Shown: positions 36,233 to 44,490 of the stretch, one piece after another | Numbering within the stretch: the stretch's first letter is position 1 | Layout: every line of letters begins with the position of its first letter | NCBI RefSeq assembly: GCF_025751435.1 | Contig: NZ_JAOWKY010000002.1 | Location: 496,001-560,000, forward strand | Direction: 5' to 3' | Length of the DNA stretch: 64,000 bases | From: Albidovulum marisflavi | GTDB taxonomy: Bacteria > Pseudomonadota > Alphaproteobacteria > Rhodobacterales > Rhodobacteraceae | Translations under genes and position numbers: made by a program | Notes under the pieces: model-generated | The model's database searches: none | Told to the model about the DNA's origin: nothing | The model's input: the letters and a program-made list of their open reading frames with translations, nothing else

Positions 36233-36831
36233 CTCATACCCTCTGATGCGGAACCCGCAAAGGTGAACCGCGGGCTGCGGCGCACGGGCTGGTTTTCAGG
36301 TTCTTCCTGCACAGGCGCAGCGACCGCTTCAACTTCCGCGTCCTCTTCGTCGATCGGCTCCGGAGGAACTGCGATTGCCGCAGGCTCGGCGACCGCCGGG
36401 GTTTCATGCTCCGCTTCGGCAGCGCGGGCGAGGGCCTCGATGTGGCCCATCATGCCGCGGCCGACCTGGTAGGCCGTCTTCATGCCATCCTGCACGGTGG
36501 CCGCATTTGAAAAATCCTCGCCGTGGTCCACAAGACCGTCAAGGTTAGCCAGAACCGGGTTCGAGCGCCACAGCCGCCGAAGTGCGCGCTGACGCAGATG
36601 CAGCGGCACGCTCTCTTTCAGGAACGCGGCGAAGTCATCGCCCTGTTCCATCGTGTCGGGATCCTTCAGCCCCAGTTCGGCAAGAATATCGGCGTCGGAG
36701 CGTTGCACTTCTGGCGCCTCTTCGACAGCCAAGTCCCTATTCGGCTCGCTGGACGCTTGCCGGGCCTCTTCCTCGGCGCGGACTGCGGCGCGGCGGCGAG
36801 ACCAGAAATCCGTGGGGGCGTTCCGGCTCAC
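36229..36831 (-). CDS. DUF3306 protein, FDH-associated
   Basis: A 200-residue DUF3306-family protein starting DFWSRRRAAVRAEEEA and with the conserved core FLKESVPLHLRQRALRRLWR near residues 75-95, followed by an acidic Glu/Ala/Pro-rich tail. No signal or membrane segment, so cytoplasmic. The family co-occurs with DUF3305 and formate dehydrogenase genes in Proteobacteria; its biochemical role is unknown. Overlaps both neighbours by four bases. Confidence 0.9.
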   Translation of the reverse strand: MSRNAPTDFWSRRRAAVRAEEEARQASSEPNRDLAVEEAPEVQRSDADILAELGLKDPDTMEQGDDFAAFLKESVPLHLRQRALRRLWRSNPVLANLDGLVDHGEDFSNAATVQDGMKTAYQVGRGMMGHIEALARAAEAEHETPAVAEPAAIAVPPEPIDEEDAEVEAVAAPVQEEPENQPVRRSPRFTFAGSASEGMR

Positions 36832-37394
36832 TGGACATCCTCCCGGCCGCCGCCACGCGGGGCGCGGAACACGTCAGACATCTGGCGAATGCGCGCATCC
36901 CCCTTGCCGTCCTCGACAAGGTCCACCCTCATGCGGTCGCGCTTGCGTTTGATGAAGCCTTCCTCGACGTGGTGCTGCCTGACGAAGTCACGAACCCAGC
37001 CAATCATGCTCAGCGGCATCGGCACCAGTTCGATCAGGCCGTCGCCGCTGTCCATGTAATCCTGCCCCTCGTAAGGGGAGGCGGTGATGATTGCGGGCTT
37101 CCAGGGGATGTCCCTGTCCGGGTCCGGATCGTCGCGCAACACGACAACAACGCCGGGCGTCTTGGCTGCAAGCGCCGCGCGGTAGGCCTCGGTGTCGGAA
37201 GACCAAAGATCAAGCGTCAGCGTCGCGGCGTGGTATTCGACCGCATCGCCTTCGCGCCGAAGTTCGCGCCAGTTCGCCGGGGGCGCACCGGGAAGCACCG
37301 CGACAACTTTCCAGGCCCATTTTGCCCAACGCGTGACGCCCGGTGTTCTACGGACGACAATTCCGACGGGCATGCTCGCGCGTTCAAGCGCCAT
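36828..37394 (-). CDS. DUF3305 protein, FDH-associated
   Basis: A 188-residue DUF3305-family protein, first gene of the periplasmic FDH operon. It starts MALERASMPVGIVVRRTPG and includes the family's WAKWAWKVVAVLPGAP and LDLWSSDTEAYR segments. Role unknown; conserved co-occurrence points to FDH assembly. Its start follows a regulatory region with paired 13-bp palindromes, so its promoter is the operon promoter. Confidence 0.9.
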   Translation of the reverse strand: MALERASMPVGIVVRRTPGVTRWAKWAWKVVAVLPGAPPANWRELRREGDAVEYHAATLTLDLWSSDTEAYRAALAAKTPGVVVVLRDDPDPDRDIPWKPAIITASPYEGQDYMDSGDGLIELVPMPLSMIGWVRDFVRQHHVEEGFIKRKRDRMRVDLVEDGKGDARIRQMSDVFRAPRGGGREDVQ

Positions 37395-37516
37395 GGTTCC
37401 GTCCTTCCTCCCCTAGGGTCCTCCAACCCTCTGGTCGAAGCCTGTACCGAAGCTGTTGTCCCACCAAGGAAAAACAGCGTGATTCGCGGGAAAATTTCCG
37501 TGTACTCGAACGAGTT

Positions 37517-37529
37517 GGACAAAATGTCC
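37517..37529. promoter_or_regulatory. FDH operator 1, GGACA-AAA-TGTCC
   Basis: Perfect 5+5 palindrome with a 3-base centre, extended by GTT/AAC flanks to GTTGGACA ... TGTCCCAAC. Its centre is 129 bases upstream of the DUF3305 start and exactly 42 bp (four helical turns) from operator 2. The same motif recurs before tupB. Confidence 0.65.
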
Positions 37530-37558
37530 CAACTTGAGCGGCAGCGCCCCGCCACGCC

Positions 37559-37571
37559 GGACGTAATGTCC
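37559..37571. promoter_or_regulatory. FDH operator 2, GGACG-TAA-TGTCC
   Basis: Same 13-bp motif with one mismatch between arms (G for A at position 5). Helical phasing with operator 1 suggests cooperative binding of one dimeric regulator on one face of the DNA. Confidence 0.6.
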
Positions 37572-37713
37572 AGTTTCGGCTTGCCGCCTGTTTTGGTCAG
37601 GAAAACAGACCAACAAATTACCCCCGAATCACACAGCTTTGATGGCAGGTCCTTTACGGGCGCGGCCCATTCATGCGTAGCTTCGTTCGAAGAAAGCACG
37701 ACAAGGGGGGAGC

Positions 37714-39669
37714 ATGACCAAAAGCGTCCTGCTTTGCGATTGCCTGGGAAGCCAGTCGGTCGACGGGAAGGCCATTGAAAAGGCAACCGGCCTTGCCTGT
37801 TCCCGTGTCCACAGCGCGCTTTGCACGCGTGAGATCGACCTCGCCGCAAAGGCGATGGCCGAGGGCGAGGTGATCATCGCCTGCGGCCAGGAAATGCAGC
37901 GATTTTCCGAACTTGCCGCCGATCTTGGCTGCTCGCCCCCCGATTGCGTGGACATTCGCGACCGCGCCGGCTGGAGCGATCATGACGGCACGACGCCGAA
38001 GATGGCGGCCCTGCTGGCGATGTCGCGTGTCGCGGTAAGCCCTGCCAGGACGATGGACGTGGAGTCCGAGGGCAGCTGCCTGATCATCGGCGGCGGGGAC
38101 TGCGCCTTTCAGGCCGCCGACCGCCTGGCTGGATCGCTCGCGGTCACGGTTCTTCTGACCGAACCTTGCGACATCCCGCCGATCCGCGCCTACGAAGTGG
38201 CGTCCGGCCGAATCCGCTCGGCGACCGGAAGCCTGGGCCACTTTGTCCTCACGCTCGACGCCGTCCGGCAGCTTGAGCCAGGCGGCCGGGGCGCCCCTGC
38301 GCTTGGCGAAGCGCGCGATGGGGCGGAAACCCGGTGCGACGTCGTGCTGGACCTGTCCGGAAATGCGCCGCTGTTCCCGGCCTGGCGCAAGCGCGACGGA
38401 TATCTGCGCGCCGATCCGGGCGATCCGGCCGCCGTGGCCAGCGCAGTCTTCGAGGCTGCACAGCATCAGGGAACCTTCGAAAAGACCGTCCATGTGAGGA
38501 TGGAGGAACACCTTTGCGCGCATTCGCGGGCAGGCAAGACCGGCTGCACCCGCTGCCTGGACAACTGCCCGACCGGGGCCATCACCCCCGCGGGCGATCA
38601 TGTTTCCGTCGATCCGCTGATCTGCGCCGGCTGCGGCGCCTGTTCATCGCTCTGCCCCTCGGGCGCGATCAACTATGACGCGCCGCCAGTGGGCGATGTG
38701 CTGCGGCAAGTGCGCGTGCTGGCCGAAACCTACGGCAAGGCGGGCGGCACTGCACCACGGCTCCTTGTGCACGATGCCGAACACGGATTGCCCATGATCG
38801 CCCTCGCAGCGCGCTTCGGACGCGGTCTGCCGGCCGACGTCCTGCCGCTTGAGGTGGCTGCCCTGACCGGCTTCGGCCATGCCGAGATCCTGGCGGCAGT
38901 GGCGATGGGCTTCGTCTCGGTCGATGTCCTGGCCGGACCACGCACGGAGCGACCGGTGCTTGAGCGCGAGATCGAGCTTGCGCGCGCGATGGGCGCCGAC
39001 GGGCGTATCCGCCTTCTTGACCTGAACGACCCCGACGCTCTTTCGGACGCGCTTTATGACCAGCCACGGCAGGCGCCCGCCTCTGCGCCCATCCTTCCGA
39101 TGGGAAGCCGCAGGCAGATCGCCCGGCTTGCCGCCCGGACCCTGTTGTCCGATGCGACGGAACCGGTTGCCCTGCCAGACGGCGCCCCCTACGGCGCCGT
39201 CGTCGTGGACACCGATGCCTGCACGCTGTGTCTGTCCTGCGCCTCGCTCTGCCCGTCTGGGGCCCTTCTGGACAACCCCGACAAGCCGCAGTTGCGGTTC
39301 CAGGAAGACGCCTGCCTGCAATGCGGACTTTGCGCCACGATCTGTCCTGAACGCGCGATCACGCTGGTGCCGCGCTTCGATCCAAGCGACGCAGCGCTGA
39401 CGCAGAAGGTGATGCACGAAGAGGAACCCTTCGAATGTATCGAATGCGGCAAGCCCTTTGGCGTCAGGTCGACGATTGAAAAGATTATGGACAAGCTTGC
39501 GGGCAAGCATCCGATGTTCATGGAGACGGATGCCGGCCGGCTGATGCAGATGTGCGACGACTGCCGTGTCAGGGCGCACTATCACGGCACGTCCAATCCG
39601 ATGCAGCTGGGGGAAAGGCCACGTCCGCGGACGACGGATGACTACCTGTCCAAGCGCCGGGATCATTGA
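37714..39669 (+). CDS. FDH-associated multi-cluster Fe-S protein with Rossmann-like N-terminus
   Basis: A 651-residue protein. The N-terminal part has a Cys motif (LLCDCLGS) and a dinucleotide-binding-like loop (CLIIGGGDCAFQAADRLAG, near 125-145), reminiscent of HdrA-type proteins. Two ferredoxin modules follow: CTRCLDNCPTG/CAGCGACSSLCPSG (about 275-320) and CTLCLSCASLCPSG/CLQCGLCATICPERAI (about 500-550). The C-terminus has further Cys pairs (CIECGKPF and CDDCRVRAHYH). No signal or membrane helix, so cytosolic. Relatives sit beside FDH operons and are annotated only as 4Fe-4S binding proteins. It may route electrons to or from FDH maturation or a cytosolic acceptor. Confidence 0.88.
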   Translation: MTKSVLLCDCLGSQSVDGKAIEKATGLACSRVHSALCTREIDLAAKAMAEGEVIIACGQEMQRFSELAADLGCSPPDCVDIRDRAGWSDHDGTTPKMAALLAMSRVAVSPARTMDVESEGSCLIIGGGDCAFQAADRLAGSLAVTVLLTEPCDIPPIRAYEVASGRIRSATGSLGHFVLTLDAVRQLEPGGRGAPALGEARDGAETRCDVVLDLSGNAPLFPAWRKRDGYLRADPGDPAAVASAVFEAAQHQGTFEKTVHVRMEEHLCAHSRAGKTGCTRCLDNCPTGAITPAGDHVSVDPLICAGCGACSSLCPSGAINYDAPPVGDVLRQVRVLAETYGKAGGTAPRLLVHDAEHGLPMIALAARFGRGLPADVLPLEVAALTGFGHAEILAAVAMGFVSVDVLAGPRTERPVLEREIELARAMGADGRIRLLDLNDPDALSDALYDQPRQAPASAPILPMGSRRQIARLAARTLLSDATEPVALPDGAPYGAVVVDTDACTLCLSCASLCPSGALLDNPDKPQLRFQEDACLQCGLCATICPERAITLVPRFDPSDAALTQKVMHEEEPFECIECGKPFGVRSTIEKIMDKLAGKHPMFMETDAGRLMQMCDDCRVRAHYHGTSNPMQLGERPRPRTTDDYLSKRRDH

Positions 39670-39677
39670 TGGTGGCC

Positions 39678-40415
39678 TCAGCGGTTCTGGATCTGCGCGC
39701 CGAGATCGGCGGGCTTCACGTCGCTGGCGTAGGCAAGAAGCGCCTCGAATTCATCCAGCGTGATCTTCAGCGGGACGATCGCCGGCGGGCTGGCCGGATC
39801 GAAAGGCGCGCTCAGATCCTCGATCTGGACGAAGGTGGGGTGCGGCCTTCGGACGAAGAACGTCTGAAACCGCTCGTCCCAGTCGGGCAGAGCTCTGAGC
39901 GCGGCAAAGGACGGGGTCGTGCCGATCCCCATCGCCTTGCCCTCCTCCACGCGGTGACAACGGGCGCAATGCCGCCGCGCGATCTCGCGGCCCAAGGCCG
40001 CGTCGCCTTCGAACGCCGCCTCGGCAAGGGCTTCCTTGCGTTCGGGGACGTGGAAGGCCGGCCCCTCACCGGGCTCGAATCCTGTGATCGCCGCCCGTCC
40101 GGGGGCCGAGGACAACCAGCCTGCGAAAAGCGCGGCTGCCGGGTTGTCGGTGACAAGCGTCAGGCTATAGCCGGTGTCGCCCCTGGCGAGTTGGGGCTGC
40201 TCATTCGGCCCGGCGACGCGGATTTCGGCATCGCCGTCCGAATTGACGATGACGGCGCGCCGTCCCGTCTTCAATGTGAAGCGCGGCAGGATATATTCGA
40301 TAAGGCCTGTTTCGATGACTTCGGGCGTGACGAAAAGCGCAAAGCTACGCTCTTCTTCGGCCCGGACAGAGCCGGCCGCAAGACTTGCGACAAGAATGAC
40401 AAGACGCAGAAGCAT
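39678..40415 (-). CDS. Exported cytochrome c with N-terminal binding-protein-like domain
   Basis: A 245-residue protein with signal peptide (MLLRLVILVASLAAGSVRAE). Residues about 22-115 resemble a shortened periplasmic binding-protein fold of the molybdate/tungstate type: FVTPEVIETGLIEYILPRFT aligns by eye with the start of the TupA in this window, and NPAAALFAGWLSSAPGRAAI with the usual C-terminal helix. A class I haem site follows, CARCH at 150-154. Start chosen at ATG 40415, where the signal peptide begins; the frame extends upstream. Convergent with the Fe-S protein gene. It may be a periplasmic electron carrier for FDH or an oxyanion-sensing cytochrome; the latter is inference. Confidence 0.82.
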   Translation of the reverse strand: MLLRLVILVASLAAGSVRAEEERSFALFVTPEVIETGLIEYILPRFTLKTGRRAVIVNSDGDAEIRVAGPNEQPQLARGDTGYSLTLVTDNPAAALFAGWLSSAPGRAAITGFEPGEGPAFHVPERKEALAEAAFEGDAALGREIARRHCARCHRVEEGKAMGIGTTPSFAALRALPDWDERFQTFFVRRPHPTFVQIEDLSAPFDPASPPAIVPLKITLDEFEALLAYASDVKPADLGAQIQNR

Positions 40416-40487
40416 GACCGCCACCTTCGGCCCTGAATCTAGGAAAGATGGCGAAACGCGGTCAAGCAAAGACGAAGGGAGAAGACG

Positions 40488-40688
40488 ATGGACGACGAAT
40501 TCAACATGTCGATGCGGAAGTTCCTCAAGCAGGTCGGTGTGACCTCGCAGCAGGCGATCGAGGCGGCGATGCGCGATGCCGGGGCCTCGGCCACGGGCAA
40601 GACGTTCGAGGCCCGCGTGGTGCTGACCATCGACGGGCTCGACCTTGAACATGTCGTGACCGGAAAGATCGTGAGCCCCAGCGAATGA
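40488..40688 (+). CDS. DUF6494-family small protein
   Basis: A 66-residue protein (MDDEFNMSMRKFLKQVGVTS) of the DUF6494 family: an N-terminal helix-turn-helix-like region followed by a short beta hairpin (FEARVVLTIDGLDLEHVVTG). Function unknown. GGGAG precedes the ATG by 6 bases and its stop overlaps the Mrp start (ATGA), so it is co-translated with that Fe-S carrier. Confidence 0.88.
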   Translation: MDDEFNMSMRKFLKQVGVTSQQAIEAAMRDAGASATGKTFEARVVLTIDGLDLEHVVTGKIVSPSE

Positions 40689-41746
40689 GCGTCACGCGTG
40701 AGGCGGTTCTGAAACTGCTGGGCACCGTCACCGATCCGATCGGCGGAAAAGACATCGTCAGCGCCGGGCTGGTCCGGGCGCTGAACATCGAGGACGGCAA
40801 CGTCCGTTTCGTGCTTGAAATCGACCCGGCCCGCGCCTCGCGGATGGAGGCTGCGCGGGCCGAGGCGGAAGCGAAGCTGCGCGACGTGCCGGGCGTCGCC
40901 TCGGTCTCGGTCGTCATGACAGCCCACAGCGCCCCGCCACCCGACCTGAAACTTGGCGGCCACGCCAAGCCCAAGGGACCGGAGAAGATACCCGGCGTCG
41001 CGCGCGTGATCGCCATCGCCTCGGGCAAGGGCGGCGTCGGGAAATCGACGGTCGCGGCGAACCTTGCCGTGGCGCTTGCCGCCGAAGGGCGCCGCGTCGG
41101 GCTTCTGGACGCGGATGTCTACGGACCGTCTCAACCGCGAATGCTGGGCGTGTCGGGGCGCCCCGCATCGCCTGACGGAAAGACCATCCTGCCACTGCGA
41201 AACCATGGCGTGACGCTGATGTCATTGGGCCTTCTCACGCAAGAGGACGAGGCTGTCGTCTGGCGCGGGCCGATGCTGATGGGGGCGCTGCAGCAGATGC
41301 TGTTCCAGGTGCAGTGGGGGGCGCTCGACGTGCTGATCGTCGATCTTCCGCCGGGCACGGGCGACGTACAGATGACCCTGGCGCAGAAGGCCGAACTGGC
41401 AGGCGCCATCGTCGTCTCCACGCCGCAGGACATTGCACTGCTGGATGCGCGCAAGGGGATCGACATGTTCCGCAAGATGGGAACGCCGATCATCGGGCTG
41501 ATCGAGAACATGGCCGTTCACATCTGTTCGAAGTGCGGCAATGCAGAGCATATCTTCGGCCACGGCGGCGTTGCCGCCGAGGCGGGAAAGCTGGGCGTAC
41601 CCCTGCTGGCGGAAATTCCGCTGCACATCGGCATCCGCCGCGCCGCGGATGGTGGTGCGCCCATCGTCGTGTCGAACCCCGAGGCGGCCGAGGCGCGGGC
41701 CTTCCGCGACCTTGCCCGCGACCTTGTCGAACGAGGAGTCGCATGA
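40685..41746 (+). CDS. apbC: Mrp/ApbC-type Fe-S cluster carrier ATPase
   Basis: Mrp/NBP35/ApbC P-loop protein, 353 residues. It has an N-terminal DUF59/MIP18-like domain (about 1-80), the deviant Walker A SGKGGVGKSTVAANLAVAL near 115, Walker B-type VDLPPGTGDVQ, and the cluster-binding C-x2-C in HICSKCGNAE near 280. These proteins bind and transfer [4Fe-4S] clusters. Placement among FDH accessory genes suggests a copy dedicated to the Fe-S-rich formate dehydrogenases, although it may also be the cell's general one. Confidence 0.93.
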   Translation: MSVTREAVLKLLGTVTDPIGGKDIVSAGLVRALNIEDGNVRFVLEIDPARASRMEAARAEAEAKLRDVPGVASVSVVMTAHSAPPPDLKLGGHAKPKGPEKIPGVARVIAIASGKGGVGKSTVAANLAVALAAEGRRVGLLDADVYGPSQPRMLGVSGRPASPDGKTILPLRNHGVTLMSLGLLTQEDEAVVWRGPMLMGALQQMLFQVQWGALDVLIVDLPPGTGDVQMTLAQKAELAGAIVVSTPQDIALLDARKGIDMFRKMGTPIIGLIENMAVHICSKCGNAEHIFGHGGVAAEAGKLGVPLLAEIPLHIGIRRAADGGAPIVVSNPEAAEARAFRDLARDLVERGVA

Positions 41747-42465
41747 GCAGGACGCCCGTCTTTCCGCCGCTGATGAAAGGGCTTGCGGCGGGACCGGCCA
41801 ACCCCTTTGTCATCGCCTGTGATCAGGCGCGGCGCGGGGTGGACGCTGGCCTGATCGCCTGGTCGGTTTCGAATGAACGGTTGCGCGCGGCACTGGTGCT
41901 GGCCCCGGAGGAGCCGCTGGAAAAGGCCATGGTGGCCTTGATCGCCTGTGGCGTCGGGTTCCAGAACGCCTTCGGCGCGCTGGCGCCGTCCGAAACCGCC
42001 CTGCATCTGGAATGGGCGGGCGGCATCCGCGTGAACGGCGCCCATTGCGGCGCGCTTCACGTCGGCGCATCGACGGCCGATCCCACCGCCGTTCCAGGTT
42101 GGCTTGTCGTCGCGCTCGACCTGACACTCAGCCTTCCCGATGAGTGGGAGCCAGGCGAAACCCCGGACTGGACGGCGATCGACCAGGAAGGCTGCGGCCA
42201 GATCGACCCGATCGACCTTCTGGAAAGCTGGTCGCGCCACACGCTGCGGTGGATCAACACGCTGGAAGACCCGGACGGCCGCAGCGTCCTCGCGCGTGAC
42301 TGGCAGGGGCTGGCTTGGAACCTTGGCAGCCAGATTTCCCTTGCCGCGGACGGGATCAGGCTGGATGGCACATTCCTTGGCGTCGACGAAAACTTCGGCA
42401 TGCTGCTGAAAACCGGCGGGGAAACGCGCCTGATCCCGCTTACCGCCCTGCTTGAAGAGGTCTAG
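41743..42465 (+). CDS. Biotin/lipoate ligase-like protein (DUF4444 C-terminus)
   Basis: A 240-residue protein that looks like a degenerate biotin/lipoate A/B ligase fold followed by a DUF4444-like C-terminal domain (GTFLGVDENFGMLLKTGGET). The catalytic lysine region of true ligases is not evident, and HLEWAGGIRVNGAHCGALHV resembles the ligase WPND/GxKxxG area with altered residues. Activity is therefore unclear. It overlaps Mrp by ATGA and sits one base before DUF6505. Confidence 0.82.
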   Translation: MSRTPVFPPLMKGLAAGPANPFVIACDQARRGVDAGLIAWSVSNERLRAALVLAPEEPLEKAMVALIACGVGFQNAFGALAPSETALHLEWAGGIRVNGAHCGALHVGASTADPTAVPGWLVVALDLTLSLPDEWEPGETPDWTAIDQEGCGQIDPIDLLESWSRHTLRWINTLEDPDGRSVLARDWQGLAWNLGSQISLAADGIRLDGTFLGVDENFGMLLKTGGETRLIPLTALLEEV

Positions 42466-42466
42466 A

Positions 42467-42946
42467 ATGCTTCTTGCCCGCGCCATTCACTTCGACGAAA
42501 GCGACCAGAACGTCTTTCACAACCCGGCCCGGACGGGCGAATGGGCCATCTCGGGCGGTTTCGAGTTCTCGAACTGGGCCGAGGCGGACTTGGTCGGTAA
42601 GTCGCGGCAGGCATTCGCCAATGGATGGCTGGGGGTCGAGACGTTCGGCCGCGTGACCTTCGTCGCGGTGACGCAGATCGAACCGGCCGAATACGATGCG
42701 CTGGTCGAGCGGCTTACACGGCACTTCGTGGACGTCTACGGCGCGCCCTCGCCCGAAGTCGCGCGCCCGGTGGCCGAGGAAGAGCTGTCGCAGATGGCCG
42801 CACTTTGTGCCGACCACGCGCCCAACACCATCCTGACCGTGATGCGCACCCTGACCGAGGCTGGGGTGCGCGAACAGTATCGCTTCATCGAACCCGGCGA
42901 GGCGGGGCTTGAGATGTTCGCCATCCACGCCACGCCGGAGGAATAG
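42467..42946 (+). CDS. DUF6505-family protein
   Basis: A 159-residue cytoplasmic protein of the DUF6505 family, recognised from MLLARAIHFDESDQNVFHNP, the GEWAISGGFEFSNW segment and the EEELSQMAALCADH block. Function unknown. It closes the four-gene DUF6494-Mrp-ligase-like-DUF6505 set; its start is the ATG at 42467, one base after the preceding stop. Confidence 0.88.
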   Translation: MLLARAIHFDESDQNVFHNPARTGEWAISGGFEFSNWAEADLVGKSRQAFANGWLGVETFGRVTFVAVTQIEPAEYDALVERLTRHFVDVYGAPSPEVARPVAEEELSQMAALCADHAPNTILTVMRTLTEAGVREQYRFIEPGEAGLEMFAIHATPEE

Positions 42947-42947
42947 G

Positions 42948-42961
42948 CCCGCAGGCGCGGG
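42948..42961. terminator. Short hairpin between convergent DUF6505 and tupA
   Basis: CCCGC-AGGC-GCGGG forms a 5-bp GC stem in the 24 bases between the two convergent stop codons. It could serve as a weak bidirectional terminator. Confidence 0.35.
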
Positions 42962-42970
42962 ACCGCCGGT

Positions 42971-43777
42971 TTATTCGGACGTTGCGTTGAAGTTGAACAG
43001 CTGCTGACCCGCGATCTGGTAGCCGTTGATCAGCTCTTTTGCCTTGTCCGAGGTGAGCCAGGCCTCAAGCTGTTCGGCAGCGGCGGCCTTGACATGCGGA
43101 TATTTCGTCGGGCTCACCGGCAGGTAGGCATACTGGTTGAACAGCGCCGGGTCGCCTTCGAACAGCAGCTCAAGACCGGCCTTGTTCTCAAAGCTCAGCC
43201 AGGTCGCGCGATCCGAGAAGATGTAGGCGTCAAGCCCCGCGGCGGTGTTCAGAGCCGCGCCCATCCCCTGCCCGACAGCTTTGTACCAGTCGCCAGTCGG
43301 TTCGACGCCCGCGGCTTTCCAGAGCTTCAGTTCGGCCTTGTGGGTTCCGCTGTCGTCACCGCGCGATACGAAAGGCGCCTGCGCGGTCGCGATGGCGGCG
43401 AAGGCGTCGGCCGCGGTCGCGGCAGAATGCGCGCCGGCCGGATCGGCGGCAGGGCCGACCACGATGAAGTCGTTGTACATGATCTCGCGCCGGTGGGTGC
43501 CGTTGCCCTCGGCAAGCCACTTTTCCTCAGCCGCGCGGGAATGCACCAACACCGTATCCACGTCTCCGTTCGCGCCCAGTTCCAGCGCCTGGCCGGTGCC
43601 CACCACCAGCAGTTCGACGGTGATGCCCGTGTCCTTTTCGATCTCTGGAAGCAGAACCTCGGCCAGACCCGAGTTCGCGAAGGAGGTCGTGACCGACATC
43701 TTCATCGTTTCCGCAAGACCAGCGGTCGCCGTGAATGCGGCAAGTGCGATTGGCAAAAGGGCTTTCACAAGTTTCAT
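42971..43777 (-). CDS. tupA: Tungstate ABC transporter substrate-binding protein TupA
   Basis: Periplasmic oxyanion-binding protein, 268 residues, with a Sec signal (ALLPIALAAFTATAGLAE). The family pattern VTTSFANSGLAEVLLPEIEK, VVGTGQALELGANGDVD and FVSRGDDSGTHKAE is that of TupA-type tungstate binders rather than ModA. It is the last gene of tupBCA and overlaps tupC by ATGA. Confidence 0.93.
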   Translation of the reverse strand: MKLVKALLPIALAAFTATAGLAETMKMSVTTSFANSGLAEVLLPEIEKDTGITVELLVVGTGQALELGANGDVDTVLVHSRAAEEKWLAEGNGTHRREIMYNDFIVVGPAADPAGAHSAATAADAFAAIATAQAPFVSRGDDSGTHKAELKLWKAAGVEPTGDWYKAVGQGMGAALNTAAGLDAYIFSDRATWLSFENKAGLELLFEGDPALFNQYAYLPVSPTKYPHVKAAAAEQLEAWLTSDKAKELINGYQIAGQQLFNFNATSE

Positions 43778-44490
43778 GGCAACAGGTCTCCGTTGATATG
43801 CGCCCTTGCCTCGGGCGTCTTGGGTAAGGCGAAGAAGGCGTCGGACGGGGCGGCCTCGATCACCCGGCCGTCACAAAGGAACAGGATGTCCTGGGCAAGC
43901 CGCCGGGCCTGGCCCGAGTCGTGGGTCGACATCACGATCTTGGTTCCCGCATCCGCGGCCTTGCGCAGGATCGTCTCGATGTCGCGCATGGCGCGCGGGT
44001 CAAGGTTGGCGCAGGGCTCGTCCAGGAACAGGACCTCCGGCTCGCGCATCAGGGCGCGCGCGAGCGCGAGCTTCTGCTTCTCGCCGCCGGAAATGACCTG
44101 GGCGGGTCTGCCAAGCAATTCGCCCAGACCAACTTCTTCGGCCCGCGCGGCGGCCAGCGCCCGCGCCGCCTTGCGGGACATGCCGTCAAGGATCAGCGGA
44201 TAGGCGATATTATCGACGACCGAGCGGCGCAGCACGATGGGCGACTGGAAGACGAACGCCTGGCGCGCGCGCGTCTCGATCTCGGGGACGCGCCAGTGCA
44301 GGCTTCCCGCGCTTAACCGCTCAAGCCCGTGCATGGCGCGCAACAGGCTGGTCTTGCCGCTTCCGTTGGGGCCCATCAGGATCGTGATGCCGCCCGCCTC
44401 GACGTTCAGCGACACCGGCCCCAGGATCCGCCGCCCTTGCCGGCGCAGCACGATTTCATCCAGGACGAGCGGGAGGATAGCGGCTACCAT
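43774..44490 (-). CDS. tupC: Tungstate ABC transporter ATPase TupC
   Basis: ABC ATPase, 238 residues: Walker A GPNGSGKTS, signature ISGGEKQKLALARALM, Walker B VLFLDEPCANLD, and the switch histidine in MSTHDSGQARRL. It energises tungstate uptake with TupB. Overlaps both neighbours. Confidence 0.93.
   Translation of the reverse strand: MVAAILPLVLDEIVLRRQGRRILGPVSLNVEAGGITILMGPNGSGKTSLLRAMHGLERLSAGSLHWRVPEIETRARQAFVFQSPIVLRRSVVDNIAYPLILDGMSRKAARALAAARAEEVGLGELLGRPAQVISGGEKQKLALARALMREPEVLFLDEPCANLDPRAMRDIETILRKAADAGTKIVMSTHDSGQARRLAQDILFLCDGRVIEAAPSDAFFALPKTPEARAHINGDLLP

Larger units (their letters stand above)
37395..37713. promoter_or_regulatory. Divergent control region of the FDH operon and Fe-S protein gene
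   Basis: This 319-base non-coding region separates DUF3305 (minus) from the Fe-S protein (plus). It holds two 13-bp GGACR-N3-TGTCC palindromes, a third dyad TTGGTC-N9-GACCAA at 37593-37613, and two sequences resembling sigma54 elements: on the minus strand TTGGTGGGACAACAGC at 37452-37467 (GG-N10-GC), and on the plus strand TGGCAGGTCCTTTACG at 37643-37658 (-12 GC degraded to AC). Start sites cannot be fixed by eye. Confidence 0.6.

Noticed and set aside
37452-37467. Sigma54 promoter for the FDH operon as a firm call
   Set aside because: GG-N10-GC is present but the rest of the consensus is poor, and the adjacent NtrC-type regulator lacks GAFTGA; kept only as part of the control-region description.
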